Source of the DNA: Acidimicrobiia bacterium
GTDB taxonomy: Bacteria > Actinomycetota > Acidimicrobiia > IMCC26256 > JAGNEX01
DNA: 64,000 nt
Direction of reading: 5' to 3'
NCBI GenBank assembly: GCA_020637365.1
Contig: JACJWE010000002.1
Location: 1,054,001 to 1,118,000 of the forward strand
How positions within the stretch are numbered: the stretch's first letter is position 1; every line of letters starts with the position of its first letter. Under the pieces are notes generated by a model that saw only the letters and a list, made by a program, of their open reading frames with translations, searched no databases and had not been told where the DNA came from. Made by a program: the position numbers and the translations under genes. Positions 42,824 to 52,468 of this stretch are shown one piece after another.

Positions 42824-43351
42824 ATGGGTATGGAACAGATTCCCCACAATTTTGCGACCGGGAAACTCGAAGACTTTCTCCAATGGTCGCGCTCTCAGTC
42901 ACTCTGGCCGGCCACCTTCGGTTTGGCCTGCTGCGCCATTGAGATGATGGCCTCCGGCGGAGCCCACTATGACCTCGCCCGCTTCGGGATGGAAGTCTTC
43001 AGGGCAAGCCCGCGCCAAGCAGACCTCATGATCGTCGCCGGTCGTGTCTCACAGAAGATGGCGCCGGTTCTGCGGCAGGTCTACGACCAGATGGTCGAGC
43101 CCAAGTGGGTCATCTCTATGGGCGTCTGTGCCTCGTCAGGCGGCATGTTCAACAACTACGCGGTAGTCCAGGGCGTCGACCAGATCGTACCCGTCGACGT
43201 CTATGTCCCCGGCTGTCCCCCGGGCCCCGAAACGCTCATCCAGGGCATCTTGACGTTGAAGGCCGAAATCGCTAGTGGCGAGGTCTTCAAACGTCGTGAA
43301 GCCTCTGCGAGCGGTGGTGCCGAAATCAATCTAGAAATGGCCCACAGCTAA
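42824..43351 (+). CDS. nuoB: NADH-quinone oxidoreductase subunit B (operon 1)
   Basis: A 175-residue peripheral subunit that binds the last iron-sulfur cluster, N2, next to the quinone. The ligating cysteines appear in LACCAIEMM, in MGVCASSGG and in VPGCPPGPE. The remaining sequence is typical, with RQADLMIVAGRVSQKMAPVLRQVYDQM. It begins 2 bases after nuoA. The C-terminal 25 residues after the conserved part are variable. Confidence 0.96.
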   Translation: MGMEQIPHNFATGKLEDFLQWSRSQSLWPATFGLACCAIEMMASGGAHYDLARFGMEVFRASPRQADLMIVAGRVSQKMAPVLRQVYDQMVEPKWVISMGVCASSGGMFNNYAVVQGVDQIVPVDVYVPGCPPGPETLIQGILTLKAEIASGEVFKRREASASGGAEINLEMAHS

Positions 43352-43429
43352 CGATTCCCGCCCGAGGCCAACCCCATCCATTGACCGAGCGAGTACCGCA
43401 CCGACTGAGTACGTGAACAGGATCACAAA

Positions 43430-44014
43430 GTGACAGCGGACGAACCCAGCCCAGACAGCGCCGAGCAGATTGACGGCGCAGATATCGACGAGTCTGGTTC
43501 AGTACAGGGGCTAGGGGATGAGCTGCTCGACGAATTCGTCGCAGCTTTTCCCGAGACGCACGCCGAGATCGAGCATGGTCAACGGGTCGCCTTCTTGCCG
43601 GCAGCTTCCTGGGCCAAGGCGGTCAAGTGGTGCTTTGACCGAGGTTTTCTCCAGCTGAGTGACATTTGTGCAGTCGACCATGCCCTCGACATGCAACGGC
43701 TCGCGCGAGGCAGCGTTCAGCTCGAGCGCTTCGAAGTGGTCCTCAACCTCCTCAACCTGGAAGAGCGCCTCAGAATGCGGCTCGTTGCCGAGGTTCCCGA
43801 GTCGGATACGAAGATCGCGTCGGTCACCGACCTGTACTGGGGCGCAGCGTTCCCCGAGCGGGAGACCTACGACCTGTTCGGTATCGAGTTTGAGGGGCAT
43901 CCAGATCTGACCCGGATCTTGTTGCCCGACGATTGGCAGGGTTATCCCCTCCGCAAAGACGCACCCTCGGCCCGAATCCCGGTGCAGTTCAAGGGAGCAC
44001 CTAAACCAGTATGA
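43430..44014 (+). CDS. nuoC: NADH-quinone oxidoreductase subunit C (operon 1)
   Basis: A 194-residue subunit that helps hold the quinone-site module. An acidic N-terminal extension of about 30 residues precedes the domain. The signature ERETYDLFGIEFEGHPDLTRILLPDDWQGYPLRKD is intact near the C-terminus. GTG 43430 is the likely start. Its end overlaps nuoD by 4 bases (ATGA). It is a separate protein, not fused to NuoD. Confidence 0.94.
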   Translation: MTADEPSPDSAEQIDGADIDESGSVQGLGDELLDEFVAAFPETHAEIEHGQRVAFLPAASWAKAVKWCFDRGFLQLSDICAVDHALDMQRLARGSVQLERFEVVLNLLNLEERLRMRLVAEVPESDTKIASVTDLYWGAAFPERETYDLFGIEFEGHPDLTRILLPDDWQGYPLRKDAPSARIPVQFKGAPKPV

Positions 44015-45285
44015 GCGCGCTAGAGCACCTTACCGATGAGGGGCGTCAGAAGCTTCCCCCTCGTCCAACCGCCCAAGAGATCGTCGTCACCGGAACCAAC
44101 TGGCCCGGAAGTGAGTTTGACGACGATCCAATGATCATCAACATGGGGCCGCAACATCCTTCGACCCACGGCGTGCTTCGCCTTATGTGCGAGCTCGAGG
44201 GTGAGACGGTGACCCGGGTCAAACCCATCATTGGCTACCTCCACACCGGTATGGAAAAGACCGGTGAAGAACTGACCTTCGTACAGGGCGCGACCAACGT
44301 CACTCGCATGGACTACGCGTCCTGCCTCTTCAACGAGGTGGCGTTCTGTTCGGCGGCCGAGGCCTTGCTCGACATCGAATTACCTCCTCGTGCCCGCTGG
44401 ATCCGGATGCTCATGATGGAGCTCAATCGGATCAGCTCGCACCTGCTCTCACTCGCAACCGGCGGCATGGACATCGGCGGCCTCTCGGCCATGATCTTTG
44501 GTTTCCGTGAACGCGAGTACCTGCTCCGCTTCTTCGAGAAGGTCACCGGTCTCCGCTTCAACCACAACTTCTTCAGGGTGGGTGGTAGCGCGGCCGACTT
44601 GCCCGACGGGTGGCAAGAAGACGTCGACAAGCTGCTGACCGACATCCCCAAAGGGATGGACGACCTCGATCAGCTACTGACCGAGAATCCAATCTGGTTG
44701 GAGCGCATGGTCGGTGTCGGGATGATCGACAAAGAACTCGCGGTCAACCTCGGCGCGTCCGGTCTGGTGTTGCGATCGACCGGTGTCGACTGGGACCTGC
44801 GTCGCGATATGCCCTATCTGGACTATGACCAGGTCGAGTTCGATGTGATCTCCGCCACGAACGGCGACTGTTACGACCGTTTCCGCATCCGTATGGCCGA
44901 GATTTATGAGTCGCTTCGGATCGTCAAGCAGTGCCTTGAGAACATGCCCGACGGCGACTACCGGGTGCAGGACCGCAAGGTCACCCCGCCGCCCCGAGCT
45001 CGTATCGATGAGTCGATGGAAGCGCTTATCCACCATTTCAAGCTGTTCACCGAGGGTTTCAAGATCCCCGCTGGCCAGGTCTACACCGCAGTCGAAAGCC
45101 CTCGTGGCGAGCTCGGGTGCATGATGGTCTCCGATGGGGGTTCGAAACCCGTGCGCATGCATATGCGGACGCCATCGTTCTACAACTTGCAGAGTCTCGA
45201 GCCGATGATGGTCGGCGGCATGATCGCCGATGCTGTCGCCGTGATTTCGGGTATCGATCCGGTGATGGGAGACGTCGACCGATGA
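44011..45285 (+). CDS. nuoD: NADH-quinone oxidoreductase subunit D (operon 1)
   Basis: A 424-residue subunit forming the quinone-binding cavity with NuoB. The conserved N-terminal block NMGPQHPSTHGVLRLMCELEGE, with the quinone-contacting His, and GYLHTGMEKTGEE are present. So are NRISSHLLSLATGGMDIGG and the C-terminal DPVMGDVDR ending. It overlaps both neighbours by 4 bases, showing tight translational coupling. Confidence 0.96.
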   Translation: MSALEHLTDEGRQKLPPRPTAQEIVVTGTNWPGSEFDDDPMIINMGPQHPSTHGVLRLMCELEGETVTRVKPIIGYLHTGMEKTGEELTFVQGATNVTRMDYASCLFNEVAFCSAAEALLDIELPPRARWIRMLMMELNRISSHLLSLATGGMDIGGLSAMIFGFREREYLLRFFEKVTGLRFNHNFFRVGGSAADLPDGWQEDVDKLLTDIPKGMDDLDQLLTENPIWLERMVGVGMIDKELAVNLGASGLVLRSTGVDWDLRRDMPYLDYDQVEFDVISATNGDCYDRFRIRMAEIYESLRIVKQCLENMPDGDYRVQDRKVTPPPRARIDESMEALIHHFKLFTEGFKIPAGQVYTAVESPRGELGCMMVSDGGSKPVRMHMRTPSFYNLQSLEPMMVGGMIADAVAVISGIDPVMGDVDR

Positions 45286-45794
45286 GCGTGTTTACTCCTC
45301 GCAACGTCGAACGGGCACAGGCCTTGATCGCCCAGTACCCCGAGCCGAAGTCGGCCCTGTTGCCGCTCTTTCACCTCATTCAAGATCAGGATGGTTGGGT
45401 GAGCGACGAGTCGATCGCCGAAATTGCGGCTTTGGTGGGATGCACCGCGGCCGAGGCGCAGGGCACGATGAGCTTCTACACCATGTACAAGCGCCAGCCC
45501 GTGGGCCGGTTTCTGGTTTCGGTCTGCACCTGTCCGGTGTCGATGGTGCACGGAGCTTATGAGATTCTGCACGGGCTGGAAGCGAGGTACGCCGAGGATC
45601 CAGACGTGACCGTCGAAGAGGTCGAGTGCAACGCGGCATGTGACAAAGTGCCCAACATGCAGGTCAATTACGAATACCACGAGAACCTGACCCTCGCCTC
45701 AGCGATCCAGATCGTCGAGGAGTACAAGAGCGGCGCACGCGTTGCACGGGGTATTTCGGGCGGACGGGCCGAGTCTGGAGCTAGCAATGCCTGA
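45282..45794 (+). CDS. nuoE: NADH-quinone oxidoreductase subunit E (operon 1), one cluster cysteine out of place
   Basis: A 170-residue thioredoxin-fold subunit that carries the 2Fe-2S cluster N1a in the NADH-oxidising module. The second cysteine pair is normal (VECNAACDKVP). The first pair should read C-x4-C, but the sequence is VCTCPVSMVHGA, with Ser where the second Cys is expected. Between about 45530 and 45542 another frame reads V-R-C, so a 2-base deletion followed by a 2-base (CG) insertion would restore C82-x4-C. This is either a sequence error or a true change in the cluster site. Starts at ATG 45282, overlapping nuoD; ends inside nuoF. Confidence 0.9.
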   Translation: MSVFTPRNVERAQALIAQYPEPKSALLPLFHLIQDQDGWVSDESIAEIAALVGCTAAEAQGTMSFYTMYKRQPVGRFLVSVCTCPVSMVHGAYEILHGLEARYAEDPDVTVEEVECNAACDKVPNMQVNYEYHENLTLASAIQIVEEYKSGARVARGISGGRAESGASNA

Positions 45795-47142
45795 GCACAG
45801 AATCATCACGCGGCGTCTGCGAGACGTCCCGCAGTCCTGGACACTCGATGCGGCGCTTTCAGACGGTGCCTACCAAGCGGCTCGCAAAGCACTCGCGATG
45901 GAACCGTCGGCCGTTCAAGAAGAGGTCAAAACGGCCGGTCTTCGCGGTCGGGGTGGTGCGGGTTTTCCAACAGGTGTCAAATGGGGTTTTCTGCCAGAAG
46001 GCAGCTTTCCCCGGTACCTCGTCGTTAACTGCGATGAAGGCGAACCGTGCACATTCAAGGATCGCGAGCTCACCGCTCAGGATCCACATCAACTGATCGA
46101 AGGCATCATCATCGCCTCGTGGGCTCTCGGTGTGCACAAGGCGTTCGTCTATCTGCGAGGTGAGTTCGCCGAACCGTTTGATCGTCTCTTCGACGCCGTC
46201 CAGGACTGCAAGGCCCGGGGCATCCTGGGGGACCGGGTCCTCGACACCGACTTTTCGCTCGACATCGTGTGCCACCGTGGCGCAGGCGCATATATCTGTG
46301 GCGAAGAGACCGCCCTCATCGAATCGCTTGAGGGTGAACGCGGTATGCCGCGTATCAAGCCCCCGTTTCCAGCGATTGCGGGTTTGTACGCAAAACCGAC
46401 CGTCGTCAACAACGTTGAGACGCTCTCCACCGTCCCGCATATCGTCAGCCGGGGTGGCGAGTGGTATTCGGGCCTCGGCTACGAACGCTCGACGGGGACA
46501 CGCGTGGTGTCGCTCGCCGGTCACGTCAACCGACCTGGCAACTACGAAATCGAGTTCGGTTGCACCTTCCGAGACATCATCGAAGAGTACGGCGGCGGTG
46601 TACGCGATGGACGGGCAATCAAATTCGTGATCCCGGGTGGTGCGTCGTCGCAGTGGCTGGTCGACGCTGATCTCGATGCGATCTACGACTTCGAAGTGGC
46701 CGCCGGACTCGGTGTCATGTTGGGTTCGGGTTCGTTCATGGTCTTTGACGAGACGACCGATCCGGTCCAGATGGCTTGGCGGCTAGCGAAGTTCTTCAGC
46801 CACGAATCCTGCGGCAAATGTACCCCGTGTCGAGAGGGAACAGGCTGGATCAACAAGATCCTGTATCGAATCCTCAACGGGTATGGGCGTCCCAACGACT
46901 GGGACCTGTTGCTGCAAGTCGGCGGACAAATCAGTCCGGGCGTCACCAAAGCCCCGTTCGCTGGTACCACGATCTGTCCACTCGGGCCGAGTTGCGTGGC
47001 CCCGGTCGCCAGTCTGCTCAAGTACTTCGAAGATGACGTCACGTCTCGCCTACGCGATTCGAGCGTCGGCGACCTCATCCCCGTGGTGAACGCCGATGCG
47101 ACCGTCCATGACGCTGATGCGGAGGTCGAATCGCATGTCTGA
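45787..47142 (+). CDS. nuoF: NADH-quinone oxidoreductase subunit F (operon 1)
   Basis: A 451-residue subunit that binds NADH and FMN and the 4Fe-4S cluster N3. The NADH-site glycine-rich stretch GLRGRGGAGFPTGVKW, the FMN motif GAGAYICGEETALIESLEGERGMPRIKPPFPA and the cluster cysteines in ESCGKCTPCREGT and TTICPLG are all present. ATG 45787 is preceded by GGAG and overlaps the nuoE end by 8 bases. A 30-residue C-terminal tail is variable and overlaps nuoG by 8 bases. Confidence 0.95.
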   Translation: MPEHRIITRRLRDVPQSWTLDAALSDGAYQAARKALAMEPSAVQEEVKTAGLRGRGGAGFPTGVKWGFLPEGSFPRYLVVNCDEGEPCTFKDRELTAQDPHQLIEGIIIASWALGVHKAFVYLRGEFAEPFDRLFDAVQDCKARGILGDRVLDTDFSLDIVCHRGAGAYICGEETALIESLEGERGMPRIKPPFPAIAGLYAKPTVVNNVETLSTVPHIVSRGGEWYSGLGYERSTGTRVVSLAGHVNRPGNYEIEFGCTFRDIIEEYGGGVRDGRAIKFVIPGGASSQWLVDADLDAIYDFEVAAGLGVMLGSGSFMVFDETTDPVQMAWRLAKFFSHESCGKCTPCREGTGWINKILYRILNGYGRPNDWDLLLQVGGQISPGVTKAPFAGTTICPLGPSCVAPVASLLKYFEDDVTSRLRDSSVGDLIPVVNADATVHDADAEVESHV

Positions 47143-49787
47143 GCTCGTCACCATCACCGTCGATGGACGCGAGGTTCAGGTCCCGGCGGGCCAGCTCTTG
47201 ATCAAGGCGCTTCAAGACTCCGGCACCTACGTTCCTCACTTTTGTTGGCATGAACGCCTCAAGCCCGCTGGAATGTGTCGCGCATGCCTCGTCGAGGTGG
47301 ACGGACCGAGGGGAATGGCGTTGATGACAGCGTGCACCCTGCCGGTCGCGGACGGTATGAACGTGGCGACCAGGAGCGAAAATGCCGTCGCTGCACAAGA
47401 AGGCGTGCTCGAGTTTCTGCTGATCAACCATCCGCTCGACTGTCCGGTCTGCGATAAGGGCGGCGAATGCCCGTTGCAGGACCAGACGGTTGCATTCGGT
47501 CCAGGTGAGTCGCGCTTTGTCGAAGATAAGCGCCACTACGCCAAGCCGATACCGATTTCTGACCTGGTGCTCCTCGACCGTGAGCGGTGCATCCTGTGCG
47601 CTCGCTGCACCCGCTTCGCCGACGAGCGCTTGCGACCCGTTGATTACATTCACCGAGCGCGGTGGCAGTACACAGGTGCTGAACTACGTCGAGGATCCCT
47701 TCGTTTCGTATTTCTCGGGCAACACGGTTCAGATCTGCCCGGTCGGCGCTCTGACCTCGAGTTCGTATCGGTTCAAGGCGCGCCCCTGGGACTTGGCCAC
47801 CACGGACTCATCGTGCACAATCTGTTCGGTCGGCTGTCGTTCCGCACTGCAGTCATCCTCTGACGAACTGATCCGGATGATCGGCGTCGACTCAGAACCG
47901 GTCAACCACGGTTGGCTGTGCGACCGTGGGCGGTACGGGTTCGGCTACATCCACTCGGTTGAACGGCGCTCAGAGCCTGTGGTCAGGCGCTCCTCCGAAG
48001 GAAGCGCAGAGTTCGAAACGGTGTCATGGCCAGATGCGCTCGATGAGGTCGCTGACCGTCTTGGCGCCATCGTCTCCGAACACGGCGGGCAGTCGGTGGG
48101 CATCATCGGCGGTTCCAACGGAACTAACGAAGACGCCTACGTCTGGTCCAAGTTCGCCCGAACAGTCCTGGGCACCAACAACGTCGATGCGCAGCTCGAC
48201 GACGGTATCCCGGCCCAGGTGATCCAAGGGTTGCCACGAGCCGAGATTTCCGATCTCGAATCGTCATCGGCGATCATTTTGGTGGCGCCCGACCTCAAAG
48301 AAGAACTTCCCGTCCTCTACCTTCGGGTGCGCCGCGCAGCCGAAGAAAAGGGTGTGCCACTGATCGAGGTCGCTCCATATCCCACCGGGTTGACACCCTA
48401 CGCAGCGGTACGGGTCGCTCCGGTCCCAGGCCATACCGGTGAGGTTGTCGAACGCATTGTCAAAGCGTCGACTTCAGGTCCAAGCGCACCGGGTTCACAC
48501 CTCAGCGACGATGAGCGGCGGGCCGCGGAGTTGCTGTCGACCGACGGTAAGGTCACCGTCATCCTGGGGCGTCCCTCCCTGGCCGAGGGGTCGGGCATCG
48601 TCGTTCGAGCGGCGGCCGCGCTTTCGACCATCCCTCAGGCACGGTTCCTCTCCGCTTTGCGTCGTTCGAACGTACATGGTGCCCTCGAAATGGGTCTGTC
48701 ACCCGACATGCTCCCCGGTCGGGTCACCCTCGAAGCCGCCCGCGACTACTACGCCAACGCATGGGCGCTCGACGGCAAACCAGCCAAGCTGTCCACGACC
48801 CAGGGCTGGTCCACCGGTGACATGCTGCGAGCAGCGGTCGACGGGCGCATCAAGGCGTTGGTGCTGTTGGGGTCGGATCCAATCGGCGACTTCCCCGACC
48901 GCGAACTTGCCGAGCGGGCGCTTGACCGCGTGTCTTTCTTGGTGTCGGTCGACGGCTTCGATACGGCGTCCACATCGAAGGCCGATGTCGTCCTCCCACC
49001 GATGATGCAAGGTGAACAGGACGGCACGTTTACCAACCTCGAAGGTCGGATCCTGCCGTTGGGTGCGAAGGTCACCGGTGCTGGCACGTCGATGGAGGAC
49101 TGGCGAATCGCTGGCGAGTTGGCCTGGCGTTTCGGTGTTGACTTCGGTTTCATGACGGCTTCCGAAATCCAAGACGAGATCGCCGCAGTCGCACCCGCTA
49201 TGGCCGGGATCGACAGCGGCGCGATCGCATCATCACCGGTTGGTCTGCTGCCGCGAGCGTTTGACGATCCGCCAGCTTCGCCAGAAGCGCCGGAAGCGAT
49301 CGACGCTGATGCGACCGAGGCTGACGCGGCCGACGCTGACGCCGACGTGGAGGCAGCAGAATCCGAGGGATCTGAGGATGCCTCGAGTATGCCGACACTC
49401 CACGTTTGGGACGGTTCCACCTTCGTCTCGGGTGAGGTTCCAGCCCCTGACGCCTATGGGCTTCGCCTGATCGTCGGCCGCAAGCTGTACACATCGTCGG
49501 TTCGCACGATTGAATCGCCGACGATCGCTGCACTCGCGGCCGAACCGGTCTTGCTGGTCAATCCGGCAGATCGGGACAAACTCGGATTCCAAGAGGGTGA
49601 ATCGGTCAGGGTGCACACCGTGACCGGCTCGTCCAATGTGGGCCTTCGCATGCTCTCCGACGAGTCGATGCCTCGGGGCCTTGCGCTCATCTGGCACGAC
49701 CCCGAGAGCGGTGCGGCGACACTGCTACTCGATGCCGGTAAACCGGCCCAGGACATTCGGATCGACCGTGTGGAGGCGATGTCGTGA
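47135..49787 (+). CDS. nuoG: NADH-quinone oxidoreductase subunit G (operon 1), frameshifted
   Basis: A subunit with several iron-sulfur clusters that passes electrons from NuoF toward NuoI. The N-terminal ferredoxin region (CWHERLKPAGMCRACLVEV, HPLDCPVCDKGGECPLQD, ERCILCARCTRFADE) is in one frame from ATG 47135. At about 47627 the frame shifts, and the rest (DPLITFTERGG, NTVQICPVGALTS, then the molybdopterin-like domain) is in another frame to 49787. A 2-base loss that restores DEIACDPLI fits. A literal translation gives a 242-residue fragment stopping at 47863. Repaired length is about 884. The C-terminal region has an acidic Ala/Asp/Glu linker at about 705-750. It overlaps nuoH by 4 bases. 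Confidence 0.92.
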
Positions 49788-50986
49788 TTCCATTCCTGGC
49801 GGCTGATCCGCTCTACGCCGATGGGATCGACGGTACGGTCATCTTGATCGTGATCGGCAAAGTCTTGGTCACCTTCGCCCTGTTGCTGCTGCTCGTGATG
49901 CTGATTATCTGGTTCGAGCGCAAGGTCGTCTCCGATATGCAGAATCGGGTCGGGCCCAATCAGGCCGGTCCGTGGGGTCTGCTGATCTCGCTGGCTGACG
50001 CGATCAAGTTGTTCTTTAAGGAGCAGTCGATTCCGGACGCAGCGGATCGCCGCGCCTTCTTTATCGCCCCATATATGTCGCTGCTACCGGCATTCTTGGC
50101 ATTCGCGGTGCTGCCCATCGGCGGCGAGATTCATATCGCCGGCCACACGACATACATGCAGCTCGCCGATCTGCCGATGGGTGTGCTGTGGGTACTGGCG
50201 ATGTCCGGCATCGGCGTCTACGGCGTCTTGCTCGCCGGATGGGGTTCGGGGACGAAGTACCCACTCTTGGGCGGCGTTCGGGCTTCGGCCCAGGTCATTT
50301 CGTATGAGGCGACGATGGGGCTCGCAGTCGTTGGGGCTGTGTTGCAGTCTGGATCGCTGTCCACCCGAGAGTTCGTCAACGCTCAAGGTTGGAACGACGG
50401 CATCGCATCGATTGGGCACTGGTTCTTCATCGCGGCCTTTCCCGCGTTCATCCTCTATGTCATTGCCATGGTCGCTGAAACCAACCGTGCTCCGTTCGAC
50501 ATGGTCGAAGCCGAACAAGAATTGGTCGGCGGTTTCCACACCGAGTACACCGGTATCCGCTTCGCCATCTTCTTCCTGTCCGAGTACATGAACATGATCA
50601 CGATGTCGGGCATCGCCGTCACGCTGTTCCTCGGCGGTCCGTCCGGGCCGACGTTCGATTTCCTCTCCTGGATCTGGGGGCCGATTTGGTTCCTCGGCAA
50701 GGTCGCAGCGTTCATGTTCCTCTACGTCTGGCTTCGCGGAACGCTGCCACGGCTGCGTTATGACCAGCTGATGAATCTGGGCTGGAAATGGATGCTTGAG
50801 CTCGCCCTGTTTTGGGTGATGATCAGTGCGACGTGGCTCGTCGCCAAGGAAGAAGGCTGGAACCTTGCCATCGTCGTACCGAGCACACTGTTGGGTGCAG
50901 CGTTGATGATGTTCTTGTTGCTTCAAGCGTTTCCGAAATCGTCGTCGACCGAATCCTCCGGGATGAGAGGGGAGGTGACGCGATGA
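49784..50986 (+). CDS. nuoH: NADH-quinone oxidoreductase subunit H (operon 1)
   Basis: A 400-residue membrane subunit with eight helices that joins the quinone site to the proton-pumping arm. It has IWFERKVVSDMQNRVGPNQAGPWGLLISLADAIKLFFKE, the acidic loop AETNRAPFDMVEAEQELVGGFHTEY, and FLGKVAAFMFLYVWLRGTLPRLRYDQLM. GTG 49784 overlaps the nuoG stop (GTGA), and the end overlaps nuoI by 4 bases. The sequence differs clearly from the second nuoH in the window. Confidence 0.96.
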   Translation: MIPFLAADPLYADGIDGTVILIVIGKVLVTFALLLLLVMLIIWFERKVVSDMQNRVGPNQAGPWGLLISLADAIKLFFKEQSIPDAADRRAFFIAPYMSLLPAFLAFAVLPIGGEIHIAGHTTYMQLADLPMGVLWVLAMSGIGVYGVLLAGWGSGTKYPLLGGVRASAQVISYEATMGLAVVGAVLQSGSLSTREFVNAQGWNDGIASIGHWFFIAAFPAFILYVIAMVAETNRAPFDMVEAEQELVGGFHTEYTGIRFAIFFLSEYMNMITMSGIAVTLFLGGPSGPTFDFLSWIWGPIWFLGKVAAFMFLYVWLRGTLPRLRYDQLMNLGWKWMLELALFWVMISATWLVAKEEGWNLAIVVPSTLLGAALMMFLLLQAFPKSSSTESSGMRGEVTR

Positions 50987-51639
50987 GCAGGTGGAGTGGC
51001 TTTGCGGTCACGTGGCGCCAGATGTTCAAGAAACGCGTCACGGAGAACTATCCGACGGTAAAACGACCAAAGCCGTCGCGTTTTCATGGTCGACACGTGC
51101 TGAACCGTTACGAAGACGGTATGGAAAAGTGCATCGGCTGCGAGTTATGCGCTGGTGTCTGCCCTGCGAAATGCATCTATGTGCGTGGCGCAGACAACCC
51201 GATCGACGACCCGGTCAGCCCAGGTGAGCGATACGGGTTCGTCTACGAGATCAACTATCTGCGGTGCATCCACTGCGATATGTGCGTCGAAGCTTGTCCG
51301 ACCGAAGCGATCACCGAAACCAAGCTGTTCGAGTTTTCCTTCACCAACCGACAGGACGCCATCTATACCAAGAACGAGCTCCTCGTCGACGACGATGGTC
51401 ATGCCAAGCGCATGCCCTGGGAACACTGGATCGGCGACGAAGACGACCAGACCTCTGGTTGGATGCGTGCGACCGCACCGGCGGGTAACGCTCTCTACGA
51501 GGGGCGAGTCGCGTGGTCTGGTGAGCTGGGCTATGGGGTCAGAGCAGCCGAACGAGGTCAGAGCGGCCCTGCGGAACTGCCCGAGACAAGCGATCACGGT
51601 CACGACGATCACGGTCACGACGATCACGGAGGCCACTGA
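50983..51639 (+). CDS. nuoI: NADH-quinone oxidoreductase subunit I (operon 1), His-rich tail
   Basis: A 218-residue subunit with two 4Fe-4S ferredoxin motifs, CIGCELCAGVCP and CIHCDMCVEACP, that carry clusters N6a and N6b. It continues with ETKLFEFSFTNRQDAIYTKNELL. The last 15 residues are a repeat of DHGHD units (six His, six Asp), coded by a 15-base repeat at 51591-51630; this could bind metal or be neutral. The ATG at 50983 overlaps nuoH. nuoJ begins 1 base after its stop. Confidence 0.95.
   Translation: MSRWSGFAVTWRQMFKKRVTENYPTVKRPKPSRFHGRHVLNRYEDGMEKCIGCELCAGVCPAKCIYVRGADNPIDDPVSPGERYGFVYEINYLRCIHCDMCVEACPTEAITETKLFEFSFTNRQDAIYTKNELLVDDDGHAKRMPWEHWIGDEDDQTSGWMRATAPAGNALYEGRVAWSGELGYGVRAAERGQSGPAELPETSDHGHDDHGHDDHGGH
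51591..51630 (+). repeat. 15-base coding repeat in nuoI tail
   Basis: CGATCACGGTCACGA occurs at 51591-51605 and 51606-51620, followed by a partial third copy. It codes for the His/Asp-rich tail and is short enough to change length by slippage. Confidence 0.8.
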
Positions 51640-51640
51640 T

Positions 51641-52162
51641 ATGGATTGGGTGGTTTTTCTTATCGCGTCTGCGGCGGCATTGGGTTGCGCCTGCGGGGTG
51701 ATTCTGTCCAGGAACCCGGTGCATTCAGCGATGATGCTGGTGGGCACCCTCTTTTCGATCGCGGTGCTCTTCGTTGCTCAAGCGGCCCACTTCTTGGCCG
51801 CCGTCCAGGTGATGGTCTATGCGGGGGCAATCGTGGTCATGTTTCTGTTCGTCATCATGCTCCTGGGCATCGATGTTGAAGAAACCCTCAGCGATTCGCT
51901 CGTTAGACAAAAGCCCCTCGCACTTGCCTTGGGCGCCGTCACCGCTGTCGAAGCTGTGCTGTTGACCCGGATGAACTGGACGGTTGGAACGCCATCGATT
52001 CAGGGTCCGATCGGCGGCCCTGACGGAAACGCGCGAGAAATGGCCGAGGTCTTGTTCACCAAGTACGTCTGGGCGTTCGAGCTCACCGCAGTTCTGCTGG
52101 TGATCGGCATCGTCGGCGCTGTGGTCCTGGTACGTCGCCGACCCACGGAGGTCTCTGAATGA
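51641..52162 (+). CDS. nuoJ: NADH-quinone oxidoreductase subunit J (operon 1)
   Basis: A 173-residue membrane subunit with five helices. Typical segments are ILSRNPVHSAMMLVGTLFSIAVLF, AVQVMVYAGAIVVMFLFVIMLLG and the last helix ELTAVLLVIGIVGAVVLVRR. It contributes to the proton path between NuoH and NuoK. ATG 51641 and a 4-base overlap with nuoK fix its place in the operon. Confidence 0.94.
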   Translation: MDWVVFLIASAAALGCACGVILSRNPVHSAMMLVGTLFSIAVLFVAQAAHFLAAVQVMVYAGAIVVMFLFVIMLLGIDVEETLSDSLVRQKPLALALGAVTAVEAVLLTRMNWTVGTPSIQGPIGGPDGNAREMAEVLFTKYVWAFELTAVLLVIGIVGAVVLVRRRPTEVSE

Positions 52163-52464
52163 GCGTCGATGGGAGTTGGTACCTGATCGTCGCGGCGTTG
52201 TTGTTCTCGATCGGGCTGGTCGGGTTGTTGATCAGGCGCAACACACTGGTCATGTTCATGTGCATCGAGCTCATGCTCAACGCCGTCAACCTGACCTTCG
52301 TGACCTTTGCCCGGATGCTCGACGATGTGGGAGGACAGGTAATCGTGTTCTTTACGATGGTGGTGGCCGCCGCCGAAGTGGTCGTCGGCCTCGGAATCAT
52401 CGTGTCCATTTTTAGACGGCGAGAGACCGCAACCGCCGACGACCTCAGCGTTCTCAAGGGCTGA
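52159..52464 (+). CDS. nuoK: NADH-quinone oxidoreductase subunit K (operon 1)
   Basis: A 101-residue, three-helix subunit with the conserved glutamates in MFMCIELMLNAVNL and VVAAAEVVVGLGI that form part of the proton channel. The start overlaps nuoJ by 4 bases (ATGA). nuoL begins 4 bases after its stop. Length and motifs are normal. Confidence 0.95.
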   Translation: MSVDGSWYLIVAALLFSIGLVGLLIRRNTLVMFMCIELMLNAVNLTFVTFARMLDDVGGQVIVFFTMVVAAAEVVVGLGIIVSIFRRRETATADDLSVLKG

Positions 52465-52468
52465 GGCG

